A stretch of 64,000 nucleotides of DNA from assembly GCF_041381155.1 (NCBI RefSeq), contig NC_091139.1, positions 9,238,383 to 9,302,382 of the forward strand, in the 5' to 3' direction. How positions within the stretch are numbered: the stretch's first letter is position 1; each line of letters starts with the position of its first letter. The notes under the pieces are model-generated. The model was not told the DNA's origin. It did no database searches and saw nothing but the letters and a program-made list of their open reading frames with translations. Source of the stretch: Argopecten irradians (taxonomy: Eukaryota > Mollusca > Bivalvia > Pectinida > Pectinidae). Position numbers and translations under genes: made by a program. Shown piece after piece: positions 13,801 through 25,700 of the stretch.

Positions 13801-16800
13801 ATTTGAGTAGATCGTATACTTTATATCTAAGTCATTTCTTTTAGATTTTTAACGTAAAATTTTGTTTGAAAAAATATTTTGTACGAAAAAGTAACACTTT
13901 TTGGAAAAAAATGAAAACGAAACATTGCTCTTTGTCATCTCATTTCACCCTGTTACTGGTTTTGTCCACAATTTTACCCCCATTTAAAAATACTCCCATG
14001 ACATTTTCTGTGTATGTGTAAATTAAGTTCAAAATTAAAATCCGGGAAAAAACTGTTTTTGAGTGATTTCAAAATAGTGAGTGCATGTAGCAACGGACCA
14101 CTTCTATTTATACCTAGTTATACATTTCCAGTTTATGATTCCAGAGTCCGATATAAGTGAAAATCAGTGTACAGTAATAATTTTAGATGCTAAATATCAT
14201 GGTAACACCTTTTAAAATATTGGTTGCCATGGTAACAAAACGGAGGCCTCTGATTGGCTGAAATTTAAATGATGTCAGAATTAAGTGAAAATTGGTATAT
14301 AGAGGTTACGAGGTATGCTGAATAACATGGTAACACTTTCAAAAAGATTGGTTGCCATGGAAACAAAATGGAGGCCTCTGATTGGTTGAAATTTAGATAT
14401 TGTCAGATTTAAGTGAAAATTGGTACATATGGGATATAAAATATGCTGAATAACATGGAATCCTTTTTTAAAAGATTGGTTGCCTTGGAAACAAAATGGT
14501 TGAAATTTAGATATTATTAGATATTAATGAAAGTTGGTACATATGGGTTATGGGGTATGCCGATTGAGATAGTAACAGTTTTAAATACATTGTTGCCCTT
14601 GTGTCGAAATAAAAGCCGTCTGATTACTCAAAATTAAGATTGTAGCCTTTGTGGTGCTGGTATTATATTTAAATTATACATTATTTGAAAATCAAATGTA
14701 ACTCTGTTTCCCTCTTTAATCATTTTTAATTCAATTTAAAAGAGTTTTTATCTACATAAGAGAGATGGATAATCTTTATTTGTATCTTTTGCGTTTAAGT
14801 TGCTGACGAAAATATATTTCTTTCCAATAATTATTTGATTTTTGATATGAAAAGAGAAACTATTTGTTTTGGTCAAGAGCATATCTAGTTGTTAGGCTTT
14901 TTGTACTGTTAGGGAAGATGCATGAATAGAAATGCAATAATGTTAGAGTGCATATGTTAGTTAACAAAAAATTCTATCACTAACTGTTGTTTTATCAACT
15001 TTAAACTTATGGTCAACTAGGGCAAATATTGATTTTTTAGAAAATTCCCCTTGCTACATTTCAGCCTATAAAATGCTATTTTCCCGGATTTCAATTTTTT
15101 TGAAAAAGTATATTTTATAAGATTTTACCTATAGCGTGTTTTTAAAATGGTTTAAAAGTGTGGACAAAATCGATAGCATGCCAAATATTTCGAGCAAACC
15201 TAATATCCTCAATTTTTATCTTGACAAAAAATTGAGGTCTTTTTGCTTCAAAATCAATTTGTCGTAAAAAATAATTCGTAAATATCATTATAAATGGATA
15301 TGAAATAAAGAATGAAGTATCTTTTATTAACAAAAATAATTAAAAAATTAAAATTATGTTCAAAAGATGGACACAAGGGGTCCCCTTGCCATATACCCAA
15401 AGTAATTTTAGAAAACATCATTTCAGGCCCTTTATGCCTTTTTAAAACATACAAAATGAATAAAAAGCACATAAAAAGTAGTTTTGTACCTAGACCTTTA
15501 AAACTGCAAAATGTGAAAAATTCGGCACGTGGGCGGATTTTGCAACCCAACCTTTAGTCCAATTTTTTTGGTTATAAGACAGTTTCGTTTTTTATGCAAT
15601 TTCTTACGTTTCGTAAGTAATTTTTTGATATCAAGACAAAATGAATCCCTACTTTTTACTGTGATCATTTTATTTGGAATACACATCTTTGCGAACTCGT
15701 CAATTGTATTAGTTAGTAAATTACATGATACGTCTATATCAAGTAAATCGATAAATGACCAGTCAGTTTCTCTAAGCATAATTCTTAACTGCTCAAAATC
15801 AGCATACTTAAACATCCATATATTACGAGTGAATGGTTTAGATGTGACTTTATTTACATTTAATATTCCAAAAATAGTACAGTAGTATCTTAAGGGTTGA
15901 TCGAGGAAAGATTCGCCAATAAACGTAGGATAATATCGTAGGATTACTGACAAGGATTATATCCAACAACTAAGAATTACTTTCAGTGTAATGTGTACAT
16001 TTACTCACTAATTGCATCAGATTGTATGTGTTTATGATATTTGCTAAGTGGCTTCGATGTGGATGATTACTTGTTAAGTCCATATTAAAATCTCCTGTTA
16101 TAATTATATCTCTGATACCTGTATCAAATGCACGGTCAATTGATTCGATTCTATTCCAGAGTTGAACGCTAGAGTTTGGAGGTCTATAAAATGTACCGAA
16201 TAGAAATTTCTTATGTTTGGACATAATTTCAGCCCACACACATTCAACGTTTTCAATTTCGAGGTCAATTCTTCAGTTGCAATTATTTTGTCAGATACAT
16301 ATGTTGAAATCCCGCCCCCAATTTGACCATCAAAAAAAACAAAAAGGGCTTTGAAATTCAGGGAGTTTAAGGGAATCATTATTATCAGACTCGTGGAGCA
16401 ACTCTGAATGTGATATGTCTAGTTTAGGTTTAAGACTTTGGACATTCATGTGAACAAATGAAGGTCCTAGAAAAACTCTCATAAGAAAAAGAAGAGAAAG
16501 ATGAAGAGGAAGTGGCTGATGATGAAGATGATGATGAAGATAAAGGTCCAGGATTCGTCTCGATATCGCCACATTTATAAAGAAGACATAGTAGCAGTAA
16601 GCAACAAAACTAATATATATATAACATATTTACAAAGTAATTGAAAGCCATACTTATTTTCCTTTATGCTATGCTTGATTTTGAACGTTAAACTATTGTA
16701 CACGAACATAAGGTATATAACAATGGGAAGGAGATAATTTCCATAGCACATGTACTACAATTGGTTGATAGTGAATTTAAATATAGGCATTTAGACACTT

Positions 16801-18631
16801 TTTGGTTGACGATTATTAAATTATTATTATTTATTATGCCAACTGGACAACGACAAGTTCAACATGAAGCGCAAGCGCGCTTCATTAGATTCGACGTCGT
16901 CCAGTTTTCATTCATACTTTCATAATTGGTAATGAACGTACAATATAGTTCAATGATTAAATGACCATACAAATTTAGCACCAACTTATGAATCATTTTA
17001 GAATATTTGGATGCAACAAACTAAATAAAAAGAATGAAATTTACTCAGAATCAACAGGACATCCAAACTCTTGTGCATTTGCACGATGAGTTGCATTCTA
17101 TTTTATGTAAGTTTTTGGTTGACACTTTTCAAATAAGCAAAACAGATATGTGCACTCATCGTTGGATATCTTCATCAGCTGAAGGAGCAAACAAATAATG
17201 TCTCCTTTCTGAATCGTAAAACTGCATACAATTCTCTTATGTTTTTCACGCTTTTTATCAGTACAATGTGACAGGTTGTAGTGTGCTTGTTTGGTGCCTT
17301 AGGTTGCATGCTTCAGTGAGAGAGCAAGAATGTCCACTATCGCAAAGAGACACAAAAGCAATATACCGCAACCTCTAATTTATGCAGGAGACCCTCGTTA
17401 AATGACCTTATTCGTCAATGATATGTATTTATGTATGATGGCGTAAATTTACTGTAAGTAAAGTACTCTACACCAACGTATTTCCGCTGCATTTCCATGC
17501 TTATTATATATATATATTATATGCTAGGTGTAATTGAACCCGAAAGTCAGTTGGTTGACAGTATTAAATTGTCTTTGTTTTTTTAAGTGTACCGTGATAT
17601 TTCAAAACGCTTGCCAGGTGCATTTTTGTCATTTCTTTCAGGTTAGAAAGTGTGACGTCGTACTAATCATCGAAACGCTACATACCATACATACGCAATG
17701 CGTTATTGCATCATCAATCTATGTACCCAGGTTTTATAATCACGATTTATTATTTATCATGATTTATTATTTATCTAGGTATCCAGGTGTTATGTCCATG
17801 TTTTATCCTTTATCCAGGTGTTATGTCCATATTTTATCATTTATATATTTTATCATTTATCCAGGTATCCAGGTGTTATGTCCATATTTTATCATTTATC
17901 CAGGTGTTATGTCCATGTTTTATCATTTATCCAGGTGTTACGTCCATATTTTATCATTTATCCGGTGTTCTTTTATCATTTAGTGTCCATATTTTATCAT
18001 TTATCCAGGTGTTACGTCCATATTTTATCATTTATCCGGGTGTTATGTCCATGTTTTATCCTTTATCCAGGTGTTAGTATATATTTTATCATTTATCCAG
18101 GTGTCCAGGTGTTATGTATATATCTTATCATTTATCCAGATATCCAGGTGTTATGTATATATCTTATCATTTATCCAGATATCCCTATTTTATGTTGTCC
18201 CTGTCCGAAGAAAACCTACAACACAGAGTATGTCAATAACACAGCAGCACTGACTCAACAACTGATGAAGCTGAAAAAGGAAACACTGGTACAGTCAAAG
18301 AATACATCAGGTAAATATAAACTCGAAAACAATTAAATCACAGGTAATGTATCCATATTGATGTAATAATTTCAGTATTCCAATTTACCTCTACAATAGC
18401 ATCACCATGGATACCTTTTACTGTAACAGATATGACTAAAATATTTGATTATTCTGTTGAACAGCATACCGGAATTCGTTGATGTGTGCCAAGGATGACA
18501 GGCCCTCAGCAGTCCACTTAGGTATCACAGCTTCTGTGATTGTCTTCTCTGTACTCGGGGCAATTCTCCTCATGGACGTCGCTACCATGACGCAATCTTT
18601 AGCTCGTCCAATGCACTCAAAGATACGTTAG
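1841..18631 (+). CDS. C-type lectin / mucin-like type I membrane protein (lectin gene A), 5' partial
   Basis: Spliced gene; exons read from GT-AG borders and continuous frame: 1841-2042, 2782-2990, 4617-4791, 6133-6368, 7238-7267, eleven mucin-like exons (7808-10086), 18179-18310, 18465-18631 (stop TAG). The first two exons form one C-type-lectin-like domain (FWCVWI, GFVLVVKDD, then WINYN and WNNVEC...CY). The next two form a second (CKVDGTYYI, ICYWFDGG, LWIGLTD, a QPD motif and MNDFAC...PLC). QPD is the galactose-type sugar-binding triplet in this family. Thr/Ser-rich repeats follow, then a CCPCP juxtamembrane segment with an amphipathic KLKKETL stretch, then a hydrophobic helix (ITASVIVFSVLGAILLM). 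It is probably a cell-surface glycan-binding receptor, about 616 residues without the frameshifted exon at 8969. The start codon and signal peptide were not found. The architecture is matched exon for exon by gene B on the - strand. Confidence 0.8.
2101..2434. mobile_element. MITE family with TTAAAGTGAACAGTCG ends, degenerate copy
   Basis: About 334 bp in the intron after the first lectin exon. It is clearly related along its length to 39088-39434: both carry gaacagtcg near the left end and cgactattcactttaa at the right end. The left end of this copy has decayed (gactttgtgaacag). It is non-coding, consistent with a non-autonomous inverted-repeat transposon. Confidence 0.7.
3234..3345. repeat. 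Imperfect inverted repeat in lectin gene A intron
   Basis: The left arm around 3234-3290 (gtaactgtcctatatgtta, ttttactgtctta) pairs with the right arm around 3293-3345 (taagatagtaaaatgtagca, tatgggagagttac). It may be a small hairpin transposon remnant. Confidence 0.5.
4217..4325. repeat. Near-palindromic hairpin element
   Basis: The left arm ataagcctcaaactgtacaa... and gatagagaac are mirrored by gttctctatc and ttgtacacagttttcggcttat on the right, with a GC-richer loop (cggccctgacgggcc). It is a compact foldback element in the intron before exon 4617. Confidence 0.65.
5310..5521. repeat. Dispersed repeat with (AAAC)n tail
   Basis: The segment around gcatgcttcagtga... and caatataccgcaacct-like sequence recurs in diverged form at 17290-17430. 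It ends here in caaacaaacaaacaaaca (5503-5521). A short tail repeat at one end is typical of a retroposed element; no coding potential is seen. Confidence 0.5.
7014..7165. mobile_element. DNA-transposon end fragment rich in ATCCGGA motifs
   Basis: Begins cagttgacccgcgataatcc and repeats the core aatccgga several times in both spellings. A similar cccggattatcgg string occurs at about 3212-3225. It looks like a terminal fragment of a Tc/mariner- or pogo-like DNA transposon. The superfamily is a guess; the repeated core is seen directly. Confidence 0.35.
7690..7760. repeat. Short dispersed repeat (shared with 19160-19235)
   Basis: The string aatccgactttctgattgg, followed by ttcat...actatgaagaaaaa and ccgagaatg, occurs here and again at 19160-19235. 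It is non-coding and contains a small inverted repeat (ttcatatactatgaa). Confidence 0.5.
7808..10086 (+). repeat. Tandem array of mucin-like mini-exons with their introns
   Basis: Eleven exons, each in phase 1-1: 7808-7879, 8010-8078, 8207-8275, 8396-8464, 8588-8656, 8779-8847, 8969-9032, 9156-9224, 9347-9415, 9538-9606 and 10012-10086. From 8010 to 9606 the exon-plus-intron unit repeats about every 190 bp with high identity in both exon and intron. Each exon encodes about 23 residues of the type TGTMTTTDSVITTPPSNT, suited to O-glycosylation. Each is preceded by aaag/G and followed by a gtttgtac donor. Because every exon is symmetric, copies can be gained or lost without breaking the frame. 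The exception is 8969-9032, which is 64 nt long. Confidence 0.85.
11957..12104. repeat. Hairpin inserted in the retrotransposon C-terminal domain
   Basis: The left arm ccgtcaccgccatgttcatt...cggaacgcttctcga (about 11958-12000) is mirrored by tcgagaagcgttccgagag...aatgaacatggcggtgacgg (about 12057-12099). The loop is about 55 bp. The arms are nearly perfect, so the insertion is younger than the host retrotransposon copy. Confidence 0.7.
12105..12540. other. Unrecognised insert between reverse transcriptase and C-terminal domain
   Basis: The - strand translation after FADDTSLY loses all resemblance to a reverse transcriptase until the VWGNIP block at about 11950. This segment therefore looks inserted or substituted. 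No ORF, end repeats or family could be recognised. Confidence 0.4.
13575..15557. mobile_element. About 2-kb non-autonomous element inserted in the retrotransposon
   Basis: Retrotransposon coding sequence stops at about 15558 and resumes at about 13574. The insert ends are imperfect inverted repeats: the left is ttttaaaggtggtgttcaa and the right reads inward as ctaaaggttgggttgcaa. No transposase was recognised inside. The middle holds the 128-bp tandem repeat at 14150-14640. Confidence 0.6.
14150..14640. repeat. Tandem repeat, about 128-bp unit x about 4
   Basis: The markers ttaagtgaaaattggta, aacatggtaaca, ttggttgccatgg and ggaggcctctgattgg recur at about 14153, 14281, 14409 and 14524, giving steps near 128, 128 and 115 bp. 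Later copies are more decayed. It lies inside the 2-kb insert at 13575-15557, a common arrangement in non-autonomous transposons. Confidence 0.75.
16838..16930. repeat. Foldback element
   Basis: The arms are aactggacaacgac / gtcgtccagttt, with an inner gaagcgc...gcgcttc. A similar inner gaagcgc motif occurs in the palindrome at 50714-50815. Confidence 0.55.
17290..17440. repeat. Second, diverged copy of the 5310-5521 repeat
   Basis: Shares ttgcatgcttcagtgagag, tccactat, gacacaaa and caatataccgcaacct with 5310-5521. Non-coding, in the last large intron of lectin gene A. Confidence 0.45.
17765..18190 (+). repeat. Minisatellite spanning the acceptor of the gene A juxtamembrane exon
   Basis: About 13-14 irregular units of about 31 bp built from tttatcatttatccag followed by gtgttatgtccatat. 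The last two or three units instead continue with atatcc, exactly as the true exon does. The real acceptor is the final tttatccag, at 18171-18178, with the exon beginning at 18179. Each unit thus carries a full copy of the 3' splice site, and many have AG directly followed by GT. Confidence 0.8.
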
Positions 18632-18690
18632 CTCGTTCTATGCGCCAAAAAAGACGTTAGTTCGTTCAAGGCGCCCAAAGATACGGTAGC
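18598..18690 (+). repeat. Short degenerate tandem repeat over the gene A stop codon
   Basis: Three to four units of about 30 bp share ttagctcgt, caatgc/gcgcc and aaagatacg. The first unit encodes the last residues of the lectin A tail (LARPMHSKIR), and the stop TAG at 18629-18631 is the start of the second unit. Confidence 0.55.
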
Positions 18691-21600
18691 TCAACGACGA
18701 TCAAGTTCGGAGATACGTTTGAAATTTGTGAAATAACACTTAAAGCGTCACAATGATAGGACATTTAGGACGCATTTGACATTGCGTTGAACATGTAGAT
18801 ATTCCATCCTAGACATTACCAATTTAGGTGAACTGTATGTAATTCTTGAAGGGAAATCAAGCAGTGCTGATTTCAAGTTATTTAGATACAAGCGGGGTAT
18901 GTGTATGTGTTAGATTATGAATAGTACTTTTAACAAAAAGTGTTTTCTTACGTTATCATTGTAGTATAGTATAACAAGAACCTCGCTGTCAATCGGATTT
19001 TCTTCTAACGTATATATATTCCATTTCCCCATATTGTCGATCAGATTATGCATAATTGACGAAACCAAAGCCGGAATAAATCGGTAAGGAATGAAGAATC
19101 TGAACAATATATATAGCTATCATTTCACAATAATTTTATTTTTATTAGATTTCGCACTCAATCCGACTTTCTGATTGGTAGATACTTTTTCTTCATAATA
19201 CTATGAAGAAAAATTCCGAGAATGGCGTGAAAACTCGACGTTATCATGAAATCACAATAATGACGTCGACATTGCGTATTGATTTCGAAAATTAATCCAT
19301 TGGAAAATCAATGTAATAATACGTTAAAACGTATATTATGTTATCTGGGAAAAAAACAATTTTAAGCATTGATGTCACTATTTTTTTAACTTCATCGAGT
19401 TATGAAATAAAGTTTGTTTGCAAACTCTTGTGAAATTCCGCCAAGCGGATTCACAGTTTGCAAACAATATACAACCATTTTTATATTTTTACCGCATTAC
19501 ATTTTGTAAAGTATTTTTCCATCGCTCAATTAAGTTATAAAATGTAAATACTTTATTTTTATTTTTGGTAGAATTATTTATTCTTAATAGTAAGTATTAA
19601 AATTGTACACCATATATAACTGGATGTTGCTAGTAGTGTTTATGTCATTGTATTTACATGTGGAACTTAAATAAAACATTGATTGATTGACATTTTGTAA
19701 AAAGAGTATTATTTCTTCATTTTCTTTCAAATTGACATATACATAATAATGAGTTGCATTTAAATAGCAAACTACAAGAACAATTAGCATATAATTACAT
19801 GATGATAACATACATTTATCGTCAGTTAATAAGATAATAAAGTTAAATAAACTCGTGAATCCAGAATAAAGATGTGTGTTAATTGTGATATAACACATAC
19901 GAATTCTAGAATCGCAAATTCTGAGGAAACAATAGGTCGAGATGAGCACAACCGGCAAAGTTTACTCGGGTATACATGGATGCATGAATTTTTGATAATC
20001 TTAGAGAAACCTCTGTTCAAAAGTGCCAACATAATCACATAATCAAAGAAATGTGGTTATTATATAATAGTATAGTAATTATATATTATCAGATAACAAT
20101 ATTTTGTTTATGAAATATGACTGAGGAATTAAAAGGAATTTTATTCGATCAGTGTAAAATGAAGGATTCCTCAGTACATAAGGATATAATCTGACAGAGA
20201 TTGGAATAAAGTGTTCAGTTCTGTTTCAGTTCAGTTCAAAATCCGTGCAAAACCACAACATAAATCGTTTATAAGACTTTTATTATTAATCTTACATGTC
20301 TTAAATCAAAAACCACAAAAATGACACAACTCATCAATATTTTTCTTCAGTTTACACACAAACCATGTTGTTCATTATTTTAAGATCTTCATAATTTTTC
20401 AGAGCAATTGATCATAACTTATATGGAGTCATTACATTATGAGAAAACAGAAATCTTGTAAAATATTCACCGTTTTGCATTCTGTTACAAATTTCATTTC
20501 CTCCAATTAAAGATGCTCCACCGCCGACAAAGCATAAATGATATTCTTCATATGAACAATAATTGGTGTTTAATCGTGTATATATATGCCTAATTAAAAC
20601 AAAAATAATATAAAATAATTTATTTCGCCTTTGGTGCATGCGCAATCATTACTTCATTCCATATAGGATATAGTGTCACGGAATTTTTTCGGGATGCAAT
20701 TAATTATTTTTCATATTTTGAATTTTAATTAAAATTAGAAGCTCAAACTTTTTAACGGTAGTAATGGTGTAAAGTAAGTAACTTTTGTAACTGAAGAAAA
20801 ATACTAAAACGTCTGCTCCTGTTTTTGATAGTGAAAAAATACCATTTGTCAGCGGTGGAGCCTCTTTAAGTTAAAGGCAGCTATATATAGACGATTGAAT
20901 TCTGGACATTGTAAACGATTTGGATAATTAGAATAAAAATTAAACTACAATAGATAATTCAACAAACCATATTTACGAAATACAGTATTATTGGTTGATC
21001 GATATTGCGCGTTAACATATATATTGTAGTTTGTCATTTCAAGTACAATATTTAGTCGACCAAAATCAACCAGAAAGAAAGCATGTACATGTAGCAATAT
21101 TTGACAAAAATGCTTAATTACTAGACACGAATTCACTAGAATATCCTCCGATAAATGAATTATCAAAAAAAAAATGTAAAAATCTAAATTATGGAGTTAA
21201 TAGTGAAAAGTAGCTGTTGCCTCAATAACATTGCACTTGTAGGGCAACAATTATCTGTTGCGCAATTGATTTACTCGTCATGATAATAACAAATAAATAA
21301 GTGCATGTTTACTTGCTGTCCTCATAGTAGCACAAACAATTTTCAAGGTTAATTCCCATTCAATACTTGTTTAAAAATGTCTGGATAAGGGAACTTTACA
21401 GCTAGCCTACTCTAATGCCTTATGAATCCGAAGTGACACATTTTTATGCATTATACTTCCATTTATAGCACCATTTTGATTGTATGGACTGAAACTGAAA
21501 AGTACTCAATAATGACTCGAAATAAAGGACAATCTTCAGACTTATTTGTCTTTCAATTATTGGGTACCTCTTTCAGTTCATAATCGATCCGATATTTCAT

Positions 21601-22707
21601 TACAGCTTTTTAAACTTTCTGGTATAGTTTGTTGTAATCCGGAAGTCTGTGGAATAATACATGCCATGTGGTGAGTTATTTACTGTTGACAAGTAACATT
21701 CATACTCAACTTCTGTATAGGATCGGTGTCCTTTTGATACCATGTACTGAGTTTGGTGTACGGAACACTCCGAATATTTATGAAATCTTTAAAGTGTAAA
21801 ATATGTATCAATAACAAAATCGTTTTAGTTAGTGAACCACTATTCCTAGTCCGCTAAACCTGCCTATATTATTAGGTTCTTTTATCTATTTTTTAACCCC
21901 CCCCCCTCCCCTCCCACCCTCTTTAATATACATGTAAAGGCAAAATTAAAATTAAAAAGCCTAATGACTACACCATGCATTCCCACTTACTGAATGTCTT
22001 TTTTAATCTAGATTTAAAGATTACAAAGAAAGCGACGCCCAACTTCAAAGTAACACAGTCACCACAGTGTAACGCTATGCAATATTCCTTTGGTGTATAT
22101 CAACTTTAGGACAAAATTACCTTTTTTTCTGTAGCCTCCCGTTTTACTATGAGATGTCCAAATGTAGTCCAGGGGTGGGTAGAATGTCACTGAAATCAAC
22201 CCCTGGAGTATCGAGGATGCCAGTTCCCCAGAAACTGACCAAGGACAAACAATGCAAATAATTGCTGAGTTAGGCCTAGTGCTCATGAGAAAAACTGTTG
22301 GTCGTTTTTTTGTAAGCTACATGTACTTCAGGAACATAAATTGCTTTTCGCAATAACGAAGTTAGGGACTCTTCACTCGGTAAGATACCAAAACCAGTCG
22401 TCTTTTACATGCAGATGCTACATGAATAAATGGAAGTTTTTTTATGAATGAAGACTTGATATCCTTATAAACGCACATAATGTCGACTTGGAGTTTCAAT
22501 TTTTGGCGGGAAAATATTTTGGAAGACCAGTGCGCTTAGTTTACATAATTTTTATTTTTCGGTTTAAAGTCTGTTTAAATATACATATTTCCAAACAATA
22601 ACGCAAACAAACACTTTCGTTAAATTTATATTATCTAAAAGCTTTATATTATTTTTAACCAATCAACGCTATTTCCGGTCTAATCCCCAGCCAGCAACAC
22701 AACAAAA
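18632..22707. other. Spacer between lectin gene A and PLAA
   Basis: No supported exon. It contains the 19160-19235 dispersed repeat, a 363-bp MITE at 20507-20869, a C-rich run at 21897-21921, and at about 22035-22210 sequence related to the element at 1384-1678. Since PLAA starts at 22708 on the + strand, its promoter should lie in the last few hundred bases. No TATA box was convincing. Confidence 0.5.
20507..20869. mobile_element. MITE family 2 (AGATGCTCCACCGCC ends), copy 1
   Basis: Begins ttaaagatgctccaccgccg and ends agcggtggagcctctttaa, with TTAA at both outer edges, consistent with a TTAA target site (piggyBac-like behaviour). Length is 363 bp, non-coding. Other copies are at 42390-42684, 43641-43890 (truncated), 48647-48992, 59322-59679 and 59728-60069. 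Confidence 0.85.
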
Positions 22708-25700
22708 ATGGCTGCGCGCTATAAACTTCGCTGCAGTTTGGCGGGTCATCAAAAAGACGTTCGTGCTGTGGCTTCAGGCTTGTTACCAGAAGGATCGATA
22801 CTTTCAGGGTCAAGAGATGTCACGGCAAGAGTCTGGGTCCCAAATGAGTATGTAACCATTGATTTGTCCTGTTTTTTTACTGGATATTTCATTCGCCCTG
22901 ATCCTGACGTTACAACTTGTTCACTTTCGCTTTGTCATGTTTGTCTTGATACGGCATATGTAGAATACAGCGGCTCTGGGACGAAATATCAATCGGTCGT
23001 GTTTCTTTACAAATGTTTCTGCATGGGGATATATATGTTGATCGTTGGGTATTCTGTTTTAGTCTCAGTGTTTCTAATATAGCGAGGCTTTTTTCCGGAT
23101 CTTCTGACACTCACATCGACAGTAGCCTGGGTAGGCCTACTACTACTAGGCTAGTAGTACTACCAAGTACCAATCGTTCAATCAATGTCAGTAGGCCTAT
23201 CGATCTGTACCTTCAACTCATTCAAATCACTCTGTATCAGATAGAGAGGACTATGTAGTCAGAACAATACGAACGACAGTGAATGTATCTGATATCGTTT
23301 CAGATACACCAAAGGGGTATCAAAACATGCAGACTAATAGGATTGAGTTTGGTTAATGTTCAGTGAATACGGTGACGGGGTAAGCTTAGCTCATGATCTG
23401 TCGGTAAAGTGTTTGGCTATAGTATTTGAGCTCGAATCCCGGTCTGGCGGCTACATGTTCACCTCTCCTAGCTAAATAAAAAATGTTAGAACAATGTACG
23501 TTCCGATTTTATTTTTTATTTCCCCTTTTCAAAGAAAGGTTATGGTATTTAGTTTACAGATTTCGTTGTCCCCTAACGACTAATTATATTATAACATGCA
23601 AATCATATTTACCACTAGAATGAATATACGTACCCGGCCTACTATACCTTTCTGCCGGGTACGAATTGGTCCCTATTTGTCGTAGTGGAGCACTGCCTCC
23701 AAAAATCACTCGGGCATGGTTTTCTATACTTTTTTGTAGGTTTCCAATTATTTTATGCGTATATACATGCATTTACATATTATTTTTGGGGCTCCAAAGA
23801 CAACACCATTTTCTGTCTAAAAGTCTTTTGAGCTACAATATTGCAGCTAATTTACCACCTAATCATTTTTGATAAGAAATTACCTGAAGATGAGTTGAGT
23901 CCAGATAAATGCTTTAGATTAAACGCTCCTATATTTGATCCTTTTATGAAAAAGTTCTCATTCCAAAATGCTGTAAAGTGAATCGATCACCAGTGTCACC
24001 AACTATTTTGGGAATATATCAAAGATCAATTTAATAGGGAAAATTTTTACAGGAATTCTTCCTTTTGAAGAAAAATGAATTAACACAAACATTGTCTTTC
24101 TTTATTTAAAAGATCAAATGTGTTCCAACTTAAATTCTTTTTTATCTCCGCATAATTTTACACATTTTTAAAACCCATTGATTAGTAGCATTTCATAAGG
24201 AATCCAAATTGATCAGAGCTCAAATTAGATTTGATCATATATCAATTTGGAAATTTTATGTAGAAATTTTGAACAAAGTGAAGGTACCGTATTTGCCATT
24301 GGAAATGAAGGTAGACATTCTGACCAATCAATGTTGCTATTTTATTGTCAGGACTGACGAAGGATTTCAAGAAGGCCTTGTGATGAGTGGACATACCAAT
24401 TTTATTTCGGCCATTTGTTACATGCCACCAGATGGAACATACTCTCACGGTTTGATACTAACAGGAAGTAACGATTCAACTATACTAGCATATACCCTGG
24501 ATTCACCAGAACCCATATACAAACTCTCTGGACACTCCAACACAGGTAAATATAATTAATGTAGCGTCAGTCTTAGTATAACCTACTCTATAATCTAGCT
24601 GTCCTTAATATAATTCCATTAATTTAGCACAACCAGAGGTTGCAAGCAAATCATTGCTTGTCTTTGACACTGATTAGTGCTGAAGGCTTTAGATTTCAAT
24701 AAGACGTTTTAAAAATATTCTAAGTTAAAGGTCATTCAGAAATTTTTGACAAAACTTTATTCTTCATGTTTTGAAATGAAAACACATTTATACACAATCT
24801 AGGACCATTTTGAATTCAATAATGTCTTTAAGAACACTTTTGTTGATACAAAAAAAAGTTCAGGAAATATATGTTTGGTGAGGACTGTTAAAAGATTATA
24901 CCTATTATTTACCCATTGTTTGTTTTTCCAGTTTGTTCCTTGGCATCAGGCAAGTTTGGAACCTTACTGAGTGGTTCATGGGATAAAACAGCCAAGGTCT
25001 GGCTCAACAAGAAATGTGTAATGACTTTAGAAGGTAAAAAAAGAAATATTAAAATAAATTTTCAAAGTTAGAGCTAAATTTAATTGTGTTTTAATTATTT
25101 ACACTGAAGACACCACTTTTTTTCCCACAATATAAAAATAATTAATTTCAAGATTGAAGTTTATTTCTTAATTATACAAGTTACCAGGTATTTATAGAAC
25201 AAACAAAGAGTTCTTTGATGAATTTATTCAGTAATTTTCCTTACAATCAATTGTATGACTAATTGGATAATCCAATATCTCTTTTCAGACACTAAATCGA
25301 TGAATTTGTCTTCAGTACATATTTAGATTTAATGTAGATTCATCGTAGCCTTATCTTCATGATTTGTGATGATTCAGAAATTTCCAAATTTCATTCATAT
25401 AAGGTCATGAGTCAGCGGTGTGGGCAGTGGCTATACTACCAGAACAGGGATACATGTTAACCGGGTCGGCTGATAAAACCATCAAAGTATGGAAGGCTGG
25501 CAAGTGTGAGAAGACTCTCAGAGGTTTGGGCATTCAGTCATTCATTTAAATGTTTAGAGTCACTGTAGTTCAGTTTTAAATATCTAACAAATATTTACAA
25601 AGAGGTAGGATGAATTATGATACTAATGATGAACATTTATGAGTTAAATTTCATATTACTAAACATTCAATCAAGAAAACTTTTTCTCTATTTAATTACT

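Larger units (their letters stand above)
10860..16580 (-). mobile_element. Broken non-LTR retrotransposon (CR1/Jockey-like) in lectin gene A intron
   Basis: Read on the - strand. The endonuclease region lies at about 16572-15970 (FVHMNVQSLKPKLD, IGGGISTYVSDK, GTFYRPPNSS, IITGDFNMDL). A linker follows to about 15560. The reverse-transcriptase region is 13570-12540 (WWKIVHNFIKLDKSS, AAGPDLISPRILK, VTPIHKKGN, KAFDRVWHKG, GVPQGSILGPLLF, FADDTSLY). A C-terminal domain lies at about 11960-11331 (EAARIVSGATKL, EVGWTSLYDRR, RCVCG...HFLLECTRYDE). The ORF is dead: several stops and frameshifts, a D-to-E change in the first catalytic Asp block (VFCEVGKAFDRV), and at least two large insertions (about 13575-15557 and about 11957-12540). 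The family name is inferred from motif order. Confidence 0.85.

Noticed and set aside
17534..18336. Three long overlapping ORFs of YPGVMSMFYHLSRC-type repeats
   Set aside because: They are open only because the minisatellite unit lacks stops in these frames. The residues are translations of intron repeats; only 18179-18310 is coding.
23374..23450. Functional tRNA gene
   Set aside because: A-box- and B-box-like motifs are present, but the acceptor stem and anticodon arm do not pair; a SINE is more likely.
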